From contig NZ_KI632509.1 of assembly GCF_000504245.1 (NCBI RefSeq), positions 1,859,723 to 1,923,722 of the forward strand: 64,000 nt of DNA. Direction: 5' to 3'. Below are positions 55,774-64,000 of this stretch, piece after piece. The translations under genes and the position numbers were made by a program. Under the pieces are notes generated by a model. The model was not told the DNA's origin. It saw only the letters and a program-made list of their open reading frames with translations, and made no database searches. Numbering within the stretch: position 1 is the first letter of the stretch; each line of letters begins with the position of its first letter. The stretch comes from Haloechinothrix halophila YIM 93223 (GTDB lineage: Bacteria > Actinomycetota > Actinomycetes > Mycobacteriales > Pseudonocardiaceae).

Positions 55774-57531
55774 ATGGTCAATTTGATCAACACCGAGGAC
55801 GTCTCGAAGTCCTTCGGCGAACGCACCCTGCTCGACGCCGTCTCGCTCGGCGTCGAGGACACCGACCGGATCGGCGTCGTCGGCCTCAACGGCGGTGGCA
55901 AGACGACGTTGCTTGAGATCCTGGCCGGTATTGAGCCACCGGACTCCGGCCGGGTGGCACGGGCGCGCGACTTGCGGCTCGCCGTCGTCACCCAGCGGGT
56001 CACCATCGACGCCGATGTCACCGTGCGCGACGCCGTGCTCGTCGGGTACGACGCCGAGTACGAGTGGGCCGCCGACCCTCGGGTGCGCTCGATCGTCGAG
56101 GGCCTCGGCATCACCGCACTCGGCCTCGAGAACCGGGTCGGTGCGTTGTCCGGCGGGGAGCGGCGCAGGGTGGCGCTTGGCGCCGCGCTGGTGGGCGAGC
56201 TGGATCTGTTGATCTTGGACGAGCCCACCAACCATCTGGACGTCGAGGGCGTGCGCTGGCTCGCCGACCACCTGCTCGCCCGCAAGGTCGCGCTGGTCGT
56301 CGTCACCCACGACCGCTGGTTCCTCGACACCGTGTGCTCCCGGACGTGGGAAGTCGTCGGCGGTGGCGTCGAGCAGTACGAGGGCGGCTACGGCGACTGG
56401 GTGTACGCCCGCGCCGAACGCGCCAAACTGTCCGCCGCCGCCGAGGAGAAGCGGCGCAACCTGGCGCGCAAGGAGCTCGCCTGGCTGCGGCGCGGCGCGA
56501 AGGCGCGGACGTCGAAGCCGCGCTACCGGGTGGAGGCCGCCGAGGCGCTGATCGCCGACGTCCCGCCGCCCCGTGACCCGCGTGAGCTGCACGCTTTCGC
56601 CAAGCGGCGGCTCGGCAAGACGGTGATCGAGCTGGAGGATGTCACGCTGCACGCTGGGGAGCGGGAGCTACTGCGCGACGTCACGTGGCGGCTCGGGCCG
56701 GGCGACCGGATCGGCCTCGTCGGAGTGAACGGCTCCGGCAAGACGTCGTTGCTGCGGCTGCTCGCCGGTGAGCGTGACCCCGACGCTGGCAAGCGGATCG
56801 AAGGCACCACCGTGCGGCTGGCGTATCTGACGCAGGAGCTGGAGGACCTGCCCGGCGACCTGCGGGTGCTTGAGGCCGTCGAGCAGGTGGCCAAGCGCGT
56901 GGTGCTCGGGAAGCACGAGATGTCGGCATCGCAGCTCGCGGAACGGTTCGGCTTCCCAGCGCGGCGGCAGTGGACGCCGGTGGACGACCTCTCCGGCGGC
57001 GAGCGCAGGCGGCTGCAGCTCACCCGGCTGCTGATGGCCGAGCCGAACGTGCTGCTGCTCGACGAGCCGACCAACGACCTCGACATCGACACGCTGCAGC
57101 AGCTCGAGGACCTGCTTGACTCGTGGCCGGGCACCCTCGTCGTCGTCTCGCACGACCGCTACCTGGTGGAACGCGCGTGCGACACCGTGGTGGCGCTGTT
57201 CGGCGACGGCACGGTGACCGATCTGCCCGGCGGAATCGACGAGTACCTGGATCGCCGTGCGTCGCTGCTGAGCGCGCCCGTCGATGTGCCGCAGGCGGCG
57301 AAGCCGAAGTCCAGCGCCGCCGAGCAGCGTGCCGCCCGCAAGGAGCTGGCGAAGCTGGAGCGCAAGGTGGAGACGCTGCACCGCAAGGAGCGCGAGCTGC
57401 ACGACGCGCTCGCGGACGCGGCCACCGAGCCAGACATGCTGCTCAAACTGGATAGCGAACTCAAGGCTGTTATCGCCGAGAAGGAGGACGTCGAGGCCCG
57501 CTGGATGGAGCTGGCCGACGCCGTCGAATAG
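55774..57531 (+). CDS. ABC-F family ATPase
   Basis: 585 residues, two ABC domains without membrane parts. The first has GLNGGGKTTLLEIL and LSGGERRRVALGAAL with LILDEPTNHLD; the second has GVNGSGKTSLLRLL, LSGGERRRLQL and LLLDEPTNDLD. A Lys/Arg-rich linker lies between them and a coiled-coil tail follows residue 500. ABC-F proteins act on ribosomes, in translation rescue or antibiotic protection. Whether it is housekeeping or a resistance factor is not readable. Confidence 0.92.
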   Translation: MVNLINTEDVSKSFGERTLLDAVSLGVEDTDRIGVVGLNGGGKTTLLEILAGIEPPDSGRVARARDLRLAVVTQRVTIDADVTVRDAVLVGYDAEYEWAADPRVRSIVEGLGITALGLENRVGALSGGERRRVALGAALVGELDLLILDEPTNHLDVEGVRWLADHLLARKVALVVVTHDRWFLDTVCSRTWEVVGGGVEQYEGGYGDWVYARAERAKLSAAAEEKRRNLARKELAWLRRGAKARTSKPRYRVEAAEALIADVPPPRDPRELHAFAKRRLGKTVIELEDVTLHAGERELLRDVTWRLGPGDRIGLVGVNGSGKTSLLRLLAGERDPDAGKRIEGTTVRLAYLTQELEDLPGDLRVLEAVEQVAKRVVLGKHEMSASQLAERFGFPARRQWTPVDDLSGGERRRLQLTRLLMAEPNVLLLDEPTNDLDIDTLQQLEDLLDSWPGTLVVVSHDRYLVERACDTVVALFGDGTVTDLPGGIDEYLDRRASLLSAPVDVPQAAKPKSSAAEQRAARKELAKLERKVETLHRKERELHDALADAATEPDMLLKLDSELKAVIAEKEDVEARWMELADAVE

Positions 57532-57603
57532 TCGACGTCATACAAGCCGGGGTATCCGGGCTTGTGTGTCGGTACCAACCATGCGGTCTATAGGCTCGAC
57601 GGT

Positions 57604-59292
57604 ATGAGCAGGTTTGTCGACCAACTGATAGCGACCGCCCTTTCCGACGGCGGCAGCAAGCGCGGAATGACCACTGGCGAACCGCACGACCCGGTGCGGG
57701 CGACGTGGGCCGAGGTGCACGATCGCGCTCGGCGTATCGCGGGTGGCCTCGCCACGGACGGGCTGCGACCCGGCGGTTCCGTCGGCGTGCTCGCGGCCGC
57801 ACCGGCGCTGATCGCGCCCGCCGTGCAGGCGGTCTGGTTCGCCGGTGGCAGCGTCACCATGCTGCACCAGCCGACCCCGCGCACCGATCTGGCCGAATGG
57901 GCGGCGGACACGCTGACCGTGCTGCGCATGATCGGCTCCGACCTCGTACTGCTCGGTGACCCGTTCGACCAACTCGCGCCGGTGCTCGCGGAGAATGGCA
58001 TCCGCTACCTGATGATCAACGACCTGTTCGACGGCGAGCCGATCGACGAGCCGGTCACCGCGGGCGAGGACGACCTGGCGCTACTACAGCTGACCAGCGG
58101 ATCGACGGCCGAGCCGAAGGCCGTCAAGATCACCCATGGCAACCTGTTCTCCAACATCTCGGCGATGATCGAGCGCTCCGAGGTCGACCCCGAGGTCGAC
58201 ACGATGGTGTCGTGGCTGCCGTTGTTCCACGACATGGGGATGGTCGGCTTCCTCACCGTGCCGATGACGTTCGGCATCGAATTGATCAAGATCACCCCGG
58301 TGGAGTTCCTCAGCGGGCCGTTGATCTGGCCCGAGCTGATCAGCCGCTACCAGGGCACCGTCACGGCTGCGCCGAACTTCGCGTACGCCATCGTCGGCAA
58401 ACGGCTCGCTCGGGTGGGTGACGACGAGGCGTCCTACGATCTGTCCAGCCTGCGTATCGCGCTCAACGGCGCGGAGCCGATCGACGCTGCCGCCGTCCGG
58501 ATGTTCACCGACGCAGGGGCCCGCTTCGGTCTCGACCCTGGCGCGGTGTTTCCCGCGTACGGTCTCGCGGAGGCGACGCTGGCGGTGTCCTTCGCGCCGC
58601 TGGGTGCCGGGTTCGAGTTGGACGTCGTCGAGCCGGACGCGCTGGAGAAGCACGATCGGGCGGTGCCGGTGGCCGAGGACGATCCACGGCGCGACACCGA
58701 CAAGGCGCGTTCGTTCGTCGTGCTCGGCAGGCCGCTGTCCGGTCTCGAGGCGCGGATCGTCGCAGACGACGGCACCGTGCGCGGCGATCGCGAGGTCGGC
58801 GAGATCCAGCTGCGCGGCGAGGCCGTCACCCCCGGCTACCTCACCGTGGATGGGCCGCTGGACGCCCAGGACGCTGATGGCTGGTTCGCCACCGGCGACC
58901 TCGGCTACCTGGTCGACGGGCAGATCGTCATCTGCGGCAGGCGCAAGGACGTCATCATCATGGGTGGGCGCAACATCTTCCCGACCGACGTCGAGCGTGC
59001 CGCGCAGGCGGTGCCCGGGGTGCGCGCGGGGAACGCGATCGCGGTGCGGATCGACGCGGGCACCCGCAGGGAGCGCTACGCCGTGGTGCTTGAGTCCACG
59101 GTGGCGGGCACAGACGACGAACGTGCGCTGGCCAAGGAGGTCACCGCGCGGGTAACCGACGCGGTCGGTGTCCGGCCGTTCTCGGTGCTGGTGTTGTCGC
59201 CGGGTTCGCTGCCGAAGACACCGTCCGGCAAGGTCAAGCGCGCCGCGACCGCGACGACGTACTCGGACGAGATCGACAAGGCGAGCGCCTAG
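57604..59292 (+). CDS. AMP-binding acyl-CoA/acyl-AMP synthetase (Rv1013/pks16-like)
   Basis: 562 residues from ATG 57604. The adenylation core shows LLQLTSGSTAEPKAVKITHGN near 165, SWLPLFHDMGM near 203, FPAYGLAEATL near 318, WFATGDLGYL near 424 and the C-terminal Lys motif LPKTPSGKVKR. It activates a fatty or related acid as acyl-AMP. FHDMGM is typical of fatty-acyl-AMP ligases, so acyl transfer to a carrier protein is possible. Orthologous place to Rv1013. Confidence 0.9.
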   Translation: MSRFVDQLIATALSDGGSKRGMTTGEPHDPVRATWAEVHDRARRIAGGLATDGLRPGGSVGVLAAAPALIAPAVQAVWFAGGSVTMLHQPTPRTDLAEWAADTLTVLRMIGSDLVLLGDPFDQLAPVLAENGIRYLMINDLFDGEPIDEPVTAGEDDLALLQLTSGSTAEPKAVKITHGNLFSNISAMIERSEVDPEVDTMVSWLPLFHDMGMVGFLTVPMTFGIELIKITPVEFLSGPLIWPELISRYQGTVTAAPNFAYAIVGKRLARVGDDEASYDLSSLRIALNGAEPIDAAAVRMFTDAGARFGLDPGAVFPAYGLAEATLAVSFAPLGAGFELDVVEPDALEKHDRAVPVAEDDPRRDTDKARSFVVLGRPLSGLEARIVADDGTVRGDREVGEIQLRGEAVTPGYLTVDGPLDAQDADGWFATGDLGYLVDGQIVICGRRKDVIIMGGRNIFPTDVERAAQAVPGVRAGNAIAVRIDAGTRRERYAVVLESTVAGTDDERALAKEVTARVTDAVGVRPFSVLVLSPGSLPKTPSGKVKRAATATTYSDEIDKASA

Positions 59293-59326
59293 CGATGGCG
59301 ACGCGTGCCCAGCTGGTGCCAGCGGT

Positions 59327-59340
59327 GGTACCATACGTCT
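59327..59340 (+). promoter_or_regulatory. Possible leaderless promoter of vapBC
   Basis: TACCAT ends six to seven bases before ATG 59341 and no ribosome binding site lies between, so transcription may start at the ATG itself. Confidence 0.45.
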
Positions 59341-59556
59341 ATGGATAAGACTACCGTGTACCTTCCCGACGACCTGAAGGCTGCGGTGAAGCGTGCTTCG
59401 CAGGAGCGTGGGATCTCTGAGGCCGAGATCATCCGGGAGTCGATCCGGTCTGCGGTAGCAGGTGAGCGACCTCGGCCGAGGGGCGCGCTCTATGCGAGCA
59501 GGGAGCCAATCGCCCGGCGCGATGAAGAGCTGCTGGCCGGTTTCGGTGAGCGGTGA
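59341..59556 (+). CDS. vapB: VapB-type antitoxin, ribbon-helix-helix
   Basis: 71 residues from ATG 59341. TTVYLPDDLKAAVKRASQERG, then SEAEIIRESIRSAV, is a ribbon-helix-helix DNA-binding domain; the tail (RPRGALYASREPIARRDEE) would wrap the toxin. Overlaps the toxin GTG by four bases (GTGA). Confidence 0.9.
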   Translation: MDKTTVYLPDDLKAAVKRASQERGISEAEIIRESIRSAVAGERPRPRGALYASREPIARRDEELLAGFGER

Positions 59557-59960
59557 TCGTTGACACCAGTGCGCTGCTGGCTTACTTCGACAGCAGCGAG
59601 CCCGACCACGATGCGGTACGGGACGTCATTGAGACCACGAGTGAGCTGCTCGTGGTCTCGCCTTACGTCGTGGCCGAAGTGGACTATCTTGTCGCCACTC
59701 GCGTCGGCGCTGCCGCTGAACTCGCGGTGCTGCGTGAGCTTTCTGGTGGCGCATGGGAGTTGCCCGCCATCGGCCCTCCCGAGCTTGAGCGGGCGACGTC
59801 AGTGGTCGAGAAGTACAGCGATCAAGACATCGGAGTCGCCGACGCGTCAAACGTCGTGCTGGCCGATCGCTACCGCACTCGCACGCTCGCAACGCTGGAC
59901 CGCAAACACTTCACCGTAGTTCGGCCAATCGGCGGGGGACGATTCACCGTCCTGCCGTAG
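59553..59960 (+). CDS. vapC: VapC-type PIN-domain toxin
   Basis: 135 residues from GTG 59553. The PIN acidic residues are present: IVDTSALLAYFD, a mid Glu in VAEVDYL, DIGVADASNVVLAD, and ATLDRKHF. It would cleave tRNA or rRNA when free from VapB. The pair interrupts the conserved pks16-like/pth neighbourhood, so it was inserted here. Confidence 0.92.
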   Translation: MIVDTSALLAYFDSSEPDHDAVRDVIETTSELLVVSPYVVAEVDYLVATRVGAAAELAVLRELSGGAWELPAIGPPELERATSVVEKYSDQDIGVADASNVVLADRYRTRTLATLDRKHFTVVRPIGGGRFTVLP

Positions 59961-60038
59961 CTTGGCGCGCCTTCAATTCGCCGCCCGATGGGTACCGCAC
60001 CGTCGTCAGGTAGGTCTGTGCCCTGCGCGCCGCGAGTT

Positions 60039-60123
60039 GATCAACTTACCTCAGGCTATTACCATATCGTGCCCGATTTGCACGGTTCTCGTGGTCGTAG
60101 CGTGAGGTAAGTTGATCGTTTTT
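60039..60123 (+). terminator. Long-range hairpin with T-tract
   Basis: GATCAACTTACCTCA (60039-60053) pairs perfectly with TGAGGTAAGTTGATC (60103-60117), with a 49-nt loop, followed by GTTTTTTGGG. It can end the vapBC transcript; the large AT-rich loop is unusual and the unit could instead be a small mobile repeat or structured RNA. Confidence 0.55.
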
Positions 60124-60310
60124 TGGGCGAGGACGACGCCGAGGTTGCGTGCCCGTGGCCGCACGGTGCGTTCGCGTGCCGCCACCCGGCCAGCGCCACG
60201 GAGACGGACATTCTGGGCGCGAAAATGGCCCTCAGCGGGTGGACGGTCAAGGCGATGACATCGGCGTCAGTGCGCGGCCTGCACGAACGTCGTTCGGGTG
60301 CGACTTCCGC

Positions 60311-60358
60311 GATCTTCAGGCCTTTTGGCGATCCATATCGCCAAACAGCATCAAGATC
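60311..60358. repeat. GATC palindrome family, diverged member
   Basis: Left GATCTTCAGGCCTTTTGGCGAT and right ATCGCCAAACAGCATCAAGATC style arms (22 nt each) with a four-base loop; five mismatches. Closest to the 36160 subtype. Confidence 0.75.
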
Positions 60359-60451
60359 GCCGGGGCAGTTGGACGGTAGTCAGCCTGGAAGGCGGCGTAA
60401 AAAGGACAAAGACGGCGCTGCGGGGTCGGCGCGCGCGCCAGCGCGCCGTCC

Positions 60452-61042
60452 TCAGTGGAACCGGTTCTGCGCCGACGCCAGGCCCTTGCTGACCAGATCC
60501 TCGACGGCGTCTGCGCAGCGGTCGACGTGGTATGCCAGGTCGCGGCGCTCGGCGCGAGAGAAGTCCTTGAGCACGTAGTCGGCCGCGGCCATCCGCCCCG
60601 GCGGACGGCCGACGCCGAAACGCACCCGGTAGTAGTCCCGCGTGCCGAGTGACTTCGAGAGGGAGCGCAGCCCGTTGTGGCCGCTCTCGCCGCCGCCCAA
60701 CTTGAGCCGGACCTCGCCGAAGTCGATGTCCAGCTCGTCGTGGACGACGACGATGCCGCTGGCGTCGAGCTTGAAGAACCGCGCCAGCCCTGCCACGGGA
60801 CCGCCGGAGAGGTTCATGAACGAGCGTGGCTTGGCCAGCACGACGGGCGTCCCGGCCAGTCTGCCCTCGACGACGTCGGCGCCTGCCTTGTGTGCCTTGA
60901 ACTTCCCACCGATACGGGCGGCGAGCTCGTCGGCGACGAGGAAACCGACGTTGTGCCGGTTGCCCGCGTACGCGGGTCCCGGATTGCCGAGGCCGGCGAG
61001 CAGCACTCGCTCGCCGGCCCCCGGAATGTCCAGTTCGGACAC
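60452..61042 (-). CDS. pth: Peptidyl-tRNA hydrolase
   Basis: 196 residues. [20 protein letters not shown] near residue 15 with the catalytic His, FMNLSG and [11 protein letters not shown], then [12 protein letters not shown], identify Pth. It releases peptides from dropped-off peptidyl-tRNA. One base separates it from rplY upstream; same operon. Confidence 0.96.
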   Translation of the reverse strand: MSELDIPGAGERVLLAGLGNPGPAYAGNRHNVGFLVADELAARIGGKFKAHKAGADVVEGRLAGTPVVLAKPRSFMNLSGGPVAGLARFFKLDASGIVVVHDELDIDFGEVRLKLGGGESGHNGLRSLSKSLGTRDYYRVRFGVGRPPGRMAAADYVLKDFSRAERRDLAYHVDRCADAVEDLVSKGLASAQNRFH

Positions 61043-61043
61043 G

Positions 61044-61688
61044 TTACTCGCTGGACTCCTCCGCGGCGGACTCCTCGGCGGCTGCCTCCGCGGGGGCCTC
61101 GCCCTCTTCCTCCTCGGTCGGCTCCTCGAGCGACTCGGCGGTCGGCGCCTCGTTGACGGCGGCGACCAGGGCGTCGCCCTCGGTCAGCAGCACAGCGCCC
61201 TCGGGCAGGGTGACGTCCGAGGCGTGGATCTGGGTGCCGATCTCGGCGCCCTCGAGGGAGACCTCCAGCTGCTCGGGGATGTGCAGCGCGTCGACCTCAA
61301 CGGACAGGACGTCCTGGTCCTGGTTCACCAGCGTGCCGCTGACCGGGTCACCGGTCAGCACGATCGGGATGTCGACGGTGACCTTCTCGCCGCGCTTGAG
61401 CAGCAGCAGGTCGACGTGCTCGATGTAGTTCTTGAGCGGGTGCACCGTGATGGTCTTGGTCAGCGCGAGCTGCGACTTCCGCTCGCCATCGACCTTCAGG
61501 GTGATCACGGAGTTGCGGCCGTGGTCACGGATGACGCGGGCGAACTCGACCGCGGGCAGCGACAGGTGCTTCGGGTCGGAGCCGTGGCCGTAAAGCACGG
61601 CAGGGATCTTGCCTGCACGGCGAGTGCGGCGCGCCGCGCCCTTGCCGAACTCAGAGCGCTGCTCAACGGACAGACGTACCTCGTCCAA
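61044..61688 (-). CDS. rplY: 50S ribosomal protein L25/general stress protein Ctc
   Basis: 214 residues: N-terminal L25 domain ([20 protein letters not shown]), a TL5 beta domain to about 180, and an Ala/Glu-rich acidic tail. Binds 5S rRNA. Matches Rv1015c. Confidence 0.95.
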   Translation of the reverse strand: MDEVRLSVEQRSEFGKGAARRTRRAGKIPAVLYGHGSDPKHLSLPAVEFARVIRDHGRNSVITLKVDGERKSQLALTKTITVHPLKNYIEHVDLLLLKRGEKVTVDIPIVLTGDPVSGTLVNQDQDVLSVEVDALHIPEQLEVSLEGAEIGTQIHASDVTLPEGAVLLTEGDALVAAVNEAPTAESLEEPTEEEEGEAPAEAAAEESAAEESSE

Positions 61689-61901
61689 CGGTCTTCTCCT
61701 TGAAAACTAGCCAGGGAAATGGGGCTTGCGGGGTCGACCCGGCGCGAGGGGCTTCGCGCATGACGGCGCGCGGCATCCGAAGACCACCACGTCGATCACG
61801 CCAGGCCGAAACCCGCCTCGCCGGGGTAACCCAGACAGTCTAGCCCTGCCGGATCACCCCAGCGAACGGGGGTTGCGACGGTCAGTGGTGCAAGCGGTGG
61901 C
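61689..61901. other. rplY-prs intergenic region
   Basis: About 210 bases. M. tuberculosis has lpqT here; no lipoprotein ORF is seen in this genome. No tRNA cloverleaf found. A promoter for rplY-pth should be in it. Confidence 0.5.
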
Positions 61902-62882
61902 TCAGGCGTTGCCGTCGAACAGGCTGGTCACCGAGCCGTCCTCGAAGACCTGCTCGATGGCCCGCGCGATGAGCGGCGCTATGGACAGCACAGTCATGCC
62001 GGGGAACCGCTTCTCATCAGGGATCGGCAGCGTGTTGGTGAAGATCACTTCCCGCGCGCCGCAGCTAGACAGCCGCTCGGTGGCGGGGTCGGACAGCACG
62101 CCGTGGGTCGCCGCGACGACGACGTCAGACGCGCCGCTCTCCTTCAGCACCTGCACGGCGCCCGCGACCGTGCCACCGGTGTCGATCATGTCGTCGATGA
62201 TCACGCACAGCCGGTCCTTGGCGTCACCGACGACCCGGTTCGCCATCGCCTCGTTCGGCCGGTCAGGGTCGCGGGTCTTGTGGATGAACGCGATCGGCCG
62301 GTTGCCCAGCGTCTGCGCCCACTTCTCGGCCAGTCGCACTCGGCCGGAGTCGGGCGAGACCACGGTGATCGGCTGGTCGCCGTAGTGGTCCTGCAGGTAG
62401 TCGCACAGCACGGTCTGCGCGAACAGGTGATCCACGGGGCCGTCGAAGAAGCCCTGGATCTGCGCGGTGTGCAGGTCAACGGTCATGATCCGGTCGGCGC
62501 CAGCGACCTTGAACATGTCCGCGATCAGCCGCGCCGAGATCGGCTCGCGACCCTTGTGCTTCTTGTCCTGCCTGCTGTACGGGTAGTACGGCATGATCAC
62601 GGTGATGCGCTTGGCGCTGGCGCGCTTCAGCGCGTCCACCATGATCAGTTGCTCCATGACCCATTCGTTGATCGGCGGGCAGTGACTCTGGATCACGAAC
62701 GCGTCGACGCCGCGCACCGACTCCTCGAATCGGACGAAGATCTCACCGTTGGCGAAGGTGCGCGCCTGCTGTGGCGTGATGGTGACGTTGAGGCACTTCG
62801 CGACCTCTTCGGCGAGTTCGAGGTGCGAGCGCCCTGCGAACAGCATCAGATTCTTTTTGGGCGTTCCCGACTTCGAACTCAT
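61902..62882 (-). CDS. prs: Ribose-phosphate pyrophosphokinase
   Basis: 326 residues. [39 protein letters not shown] (ATP flexible loop), [15 protein letters not shown] and the PRPP loop [13 protein letters not shown] are diagnostic. Makes PRPP for nucleotide, His and Trp synthesis, and for decaprenylphosphoryl-arabinose in mycolata. ATG overlaps the glmU stop. Confidence 0.96.
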   Translation of the reverse strand: MSSKSGTPKKNLMLFAGRSHLELAEEVAKCLNVTITPQQARTFANGEIFVRFEESVRGVDAFVIQSHCPPINEWVMEQLIMVDALKRASAKRITVIMPYYPYSRQDKKHKGREPISARLIADMFKVAGADRIMTVDLHTAQIQGFFDGPVDHLFAQTVLCDYLQDHYGDQPITVVSPDSGRVRLAEKWAQTLGNRPIAFIHKTRDPDRPNEAMANRVVGDAKDRLCVIIDDMIDTGGTVAGAVQVLKESGASDVVVAATHGVLSDPATERLSSCGAREVIFTNTLPIPDEKRFPGMTVLSIAPLIARAIEQVFEDGSVTSLFDGNA

Positions 62883-64000
62883 GACCGCGACTCCGTGTCC
62901 TCGTTGTCTTGCTCTGCCGTGCCCCCTCCGGACTCGGCCTGCTGTGCCTTCTCAGCCGCGTCCGCCGCTGGGGTGCCTGGCCTGCGCCGGGCAACCCACC
63001 CCTCGATGTTGCGTTGTGGTGCGCCGGCGACGGCGAGCGCGCCAGGGGGCACGTTACGCCTGATCACCGACCCGGCGCCGGTGTAGGCACCATCGCCGAT
63101 GGTCACCGGGGCCACGAACATGTTGTCCGATCCCGTCTTCACATGCGAGCCGATGGTGGTGTGATGCTTGGCAACACCGTCATAGTTGACGAACACACTC
63201 GACGCCCCGATGTTGCTGTACTCCCCAATGGTCGCATCCCCGACGTACGTCAGGTGGGGGACCTTCGATCCAGTGCCGATGGTGGCGTTCTTGGTCTCGA
63301 CGAACGTGCCCAGCTTGCCATCGGCGGCCAGCACGGTGTTCGGCCGCAGGTAGGTGAACGGGCCGACCTTCGCTCCCGGTCCGATGGCGGAGTCCCTGCC
63401 GTGAGTGCGTACCACGGACGCGCCAGCGCCGACCTCGATGTTGGCCAGCGTGCAGTCCGGGCCGATCACGGCGTTCTCCGCCACCCGGGTGCCCGCCTTG
63501 AGCTGCACGCCGGGCTCGATCAGGACGTCCTGGGCGAGTTCGACGTCGCTGTCGATCCACACCGACGCCGGGTCGGTCACGGTCACCCCCGCGCGCTGCC
63601 AGTGCCGCACGATCCGCTGGTTCAGCTCGGCGCCGACTGTGGCCAACTGCACCCGGTCGTTGATGCCCTCGGTCAGCCACGGGTCGTCGACGACGAGCGC
63701 GCCGACCCTGCGGCCGTCGGTGCGGGCGATACCGAGCACGTCGGTGAGGTAGAGCTCACCCTGCGCGTTGTCGGTGGAGAGCCTGGTCAGCCCGTTCGCC
63801 AGCACGGCGGCGTCGAAGGCGTACACCCCGGAGTTGATCTCACCGATGGCGAGCTGATCCTGATCGCAGTCCTTGTGCTCGACGATGGCGCGCACCGAGC
63901 CGTCGTCGTCCCTGACGATCCGGCCGTAGCCGGTCGGGTCAGCAGGCACCGAGGTCAGCGCGGTGACCGCGTTGCCAGCCTCGGCGTGCTCCGCGAGCAG
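62879..64000 (-). CDS. glmU: N-acetylglucosamine-1-phosphate uridyltransferase/acetyltransferase, partial
   Basis: The 5' part lies beyond the window; about 373 codons are visible. [16 protein letters not shown] belongs to the uridyltransferase domain; then a left-handed beta helix with hexapeptide repeats ([40 protein letters not shown]) and the acetyltransferase active site ([12 protein letters not shown]). It makes UDP-GlcNAc for peptidoglycan. Confidence 0.96.
   Translation of the reverse strand: MLAEHAEAGNAVTALTSVPADPTGYGRIVRDDDGSVRAIVEHKDCDQDQLAIGEINSGVYAFDAAVLANGLTRLSTDNAQGELYLTDVLGIARTDGRRVGALVVDDPWLTEGINDRVQLATVGAELNQRIVRHWQRAGVTVTDPASVWIDSDVELAQDVLIEPGVQLKAGTRVAENAVIGPDCTLANIEVGAGASVVRTHGRDSAIGPGAKVGPFTYLRPNTVLAADGKLGTFVETKNATIGTGSKVPHLTYVGDATIGEYSNIGASSVFVNYDGVAKHHTTIGSHVKTGSDNMFVAPVTIGDGAYTGAGSVIRRNVPPGALAVAGAPQRNIEGWVARRRPGTPAADAAEKAQQAESGGGTAEQDNEDTESRS

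Larger units (their letters stand above)
59961..60451. other. Intergenic region with two inverted repeats, no gene
   Basis: About 490 bases between vapC and the convergent pth. It holds a long inverted repeat with T-run (60039-60123) and a GATC-type palindrome (60311-60358). Open frames in it have no ribosome binding site or family resemblance. Confidence 0.6.

Noticed and set aside
61689-61901. tRNA gene between rplY and prs
   Set aside because: No acceptor, D or T-arm signature found on either strand.

Overview
The window is high-GC actinomycete chromosome. The block at 42-64 kb repeats, in order and orientation, the Mycobacterium tuberculosis segment Rv1002c-Rv1018c (pmt, rsmI, pabB, metG, tatD, rpfB, rsmA, ispE, ABC-F, pks16-like, pth, rplY, prs, glmU). 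Codon use, frequent GTG starts, Rpf, F420-type enzymes and GC-rich accessory genes fit Mycobacteriales/Pseudonocardiales; I would guess a Pseudonocardiaceae genus but cannot name it.

Layout. 0-3.6 kb: end of a DUF6282 gene coupled to a large FAD/Fe-S oxidoreductase. 3.6-5.8 kb: decayed remnant of an actinomycete integrative element (two frameshifted genes and a helix-turn-helix gene). 5.8-10.6 kb: an operon (small peptide, SDR, SnoaL-like, APH-like kinase, F420-type oxidoreductase) divergent from a TetR gene, with two mirror-image operator-like sites between them. 10.9-13.6 kb: exported Cu/Zn SOD-like lipoprotein, then a putative membrane redox trio ending in a Rieske lipoprotein. 13.7-14.3 kb: a PPOX-fold pseudogene with one frameshift. 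14.4-24.9 kb: ROK regulator divergent from a ribose-type ABC importer, a Gfo/Idh dehydrogenase, two TIM-barrel isomerase-like proteins (one Tat-exported) and a secreted sugar dehydrogenase with a PKD domain. 25.1-32.2 kb: a tight seven-gene Ebo-type cluster in which the usual DHQ-synthase-like EboD position is held by a myo-inositol-phosphate-synthase-like cyclase. 32.4-36.1 kb: an unknown protein and two secreted LVIVD-repeat paralogues. 36.3-42 kb: GH20 lipoprotein, membrane-anchored Ser/Thr kinase, Trk/Ktr potassium system. 42-64 kb: the conserved housekeeping block, interrupted by a VapBC module and containing a SAM-riboswitch plus Cys-rich leader peptide in front of a MetN-like protein that has lost its ATPase motifs.

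Two repeat systems overlay this. A family of 45-58 bp palindromes with GATCTTGA ends sits at gene 3' ends (seven copies, two of them bracketing the Ebo cluster). A 21-bp (seven-codon) repeat occurs in tandem at three places within 2.2 kb, once in frame inside rsmA.

The strongest candidates for new biology are the Ebo variant with an inositol-phosphate-synthase-like enzyme next to a sugar/cyclitol import and oxidation locus, and the SAM- and probably cysteine-controlled catalytically dead MetN-NIL protein.
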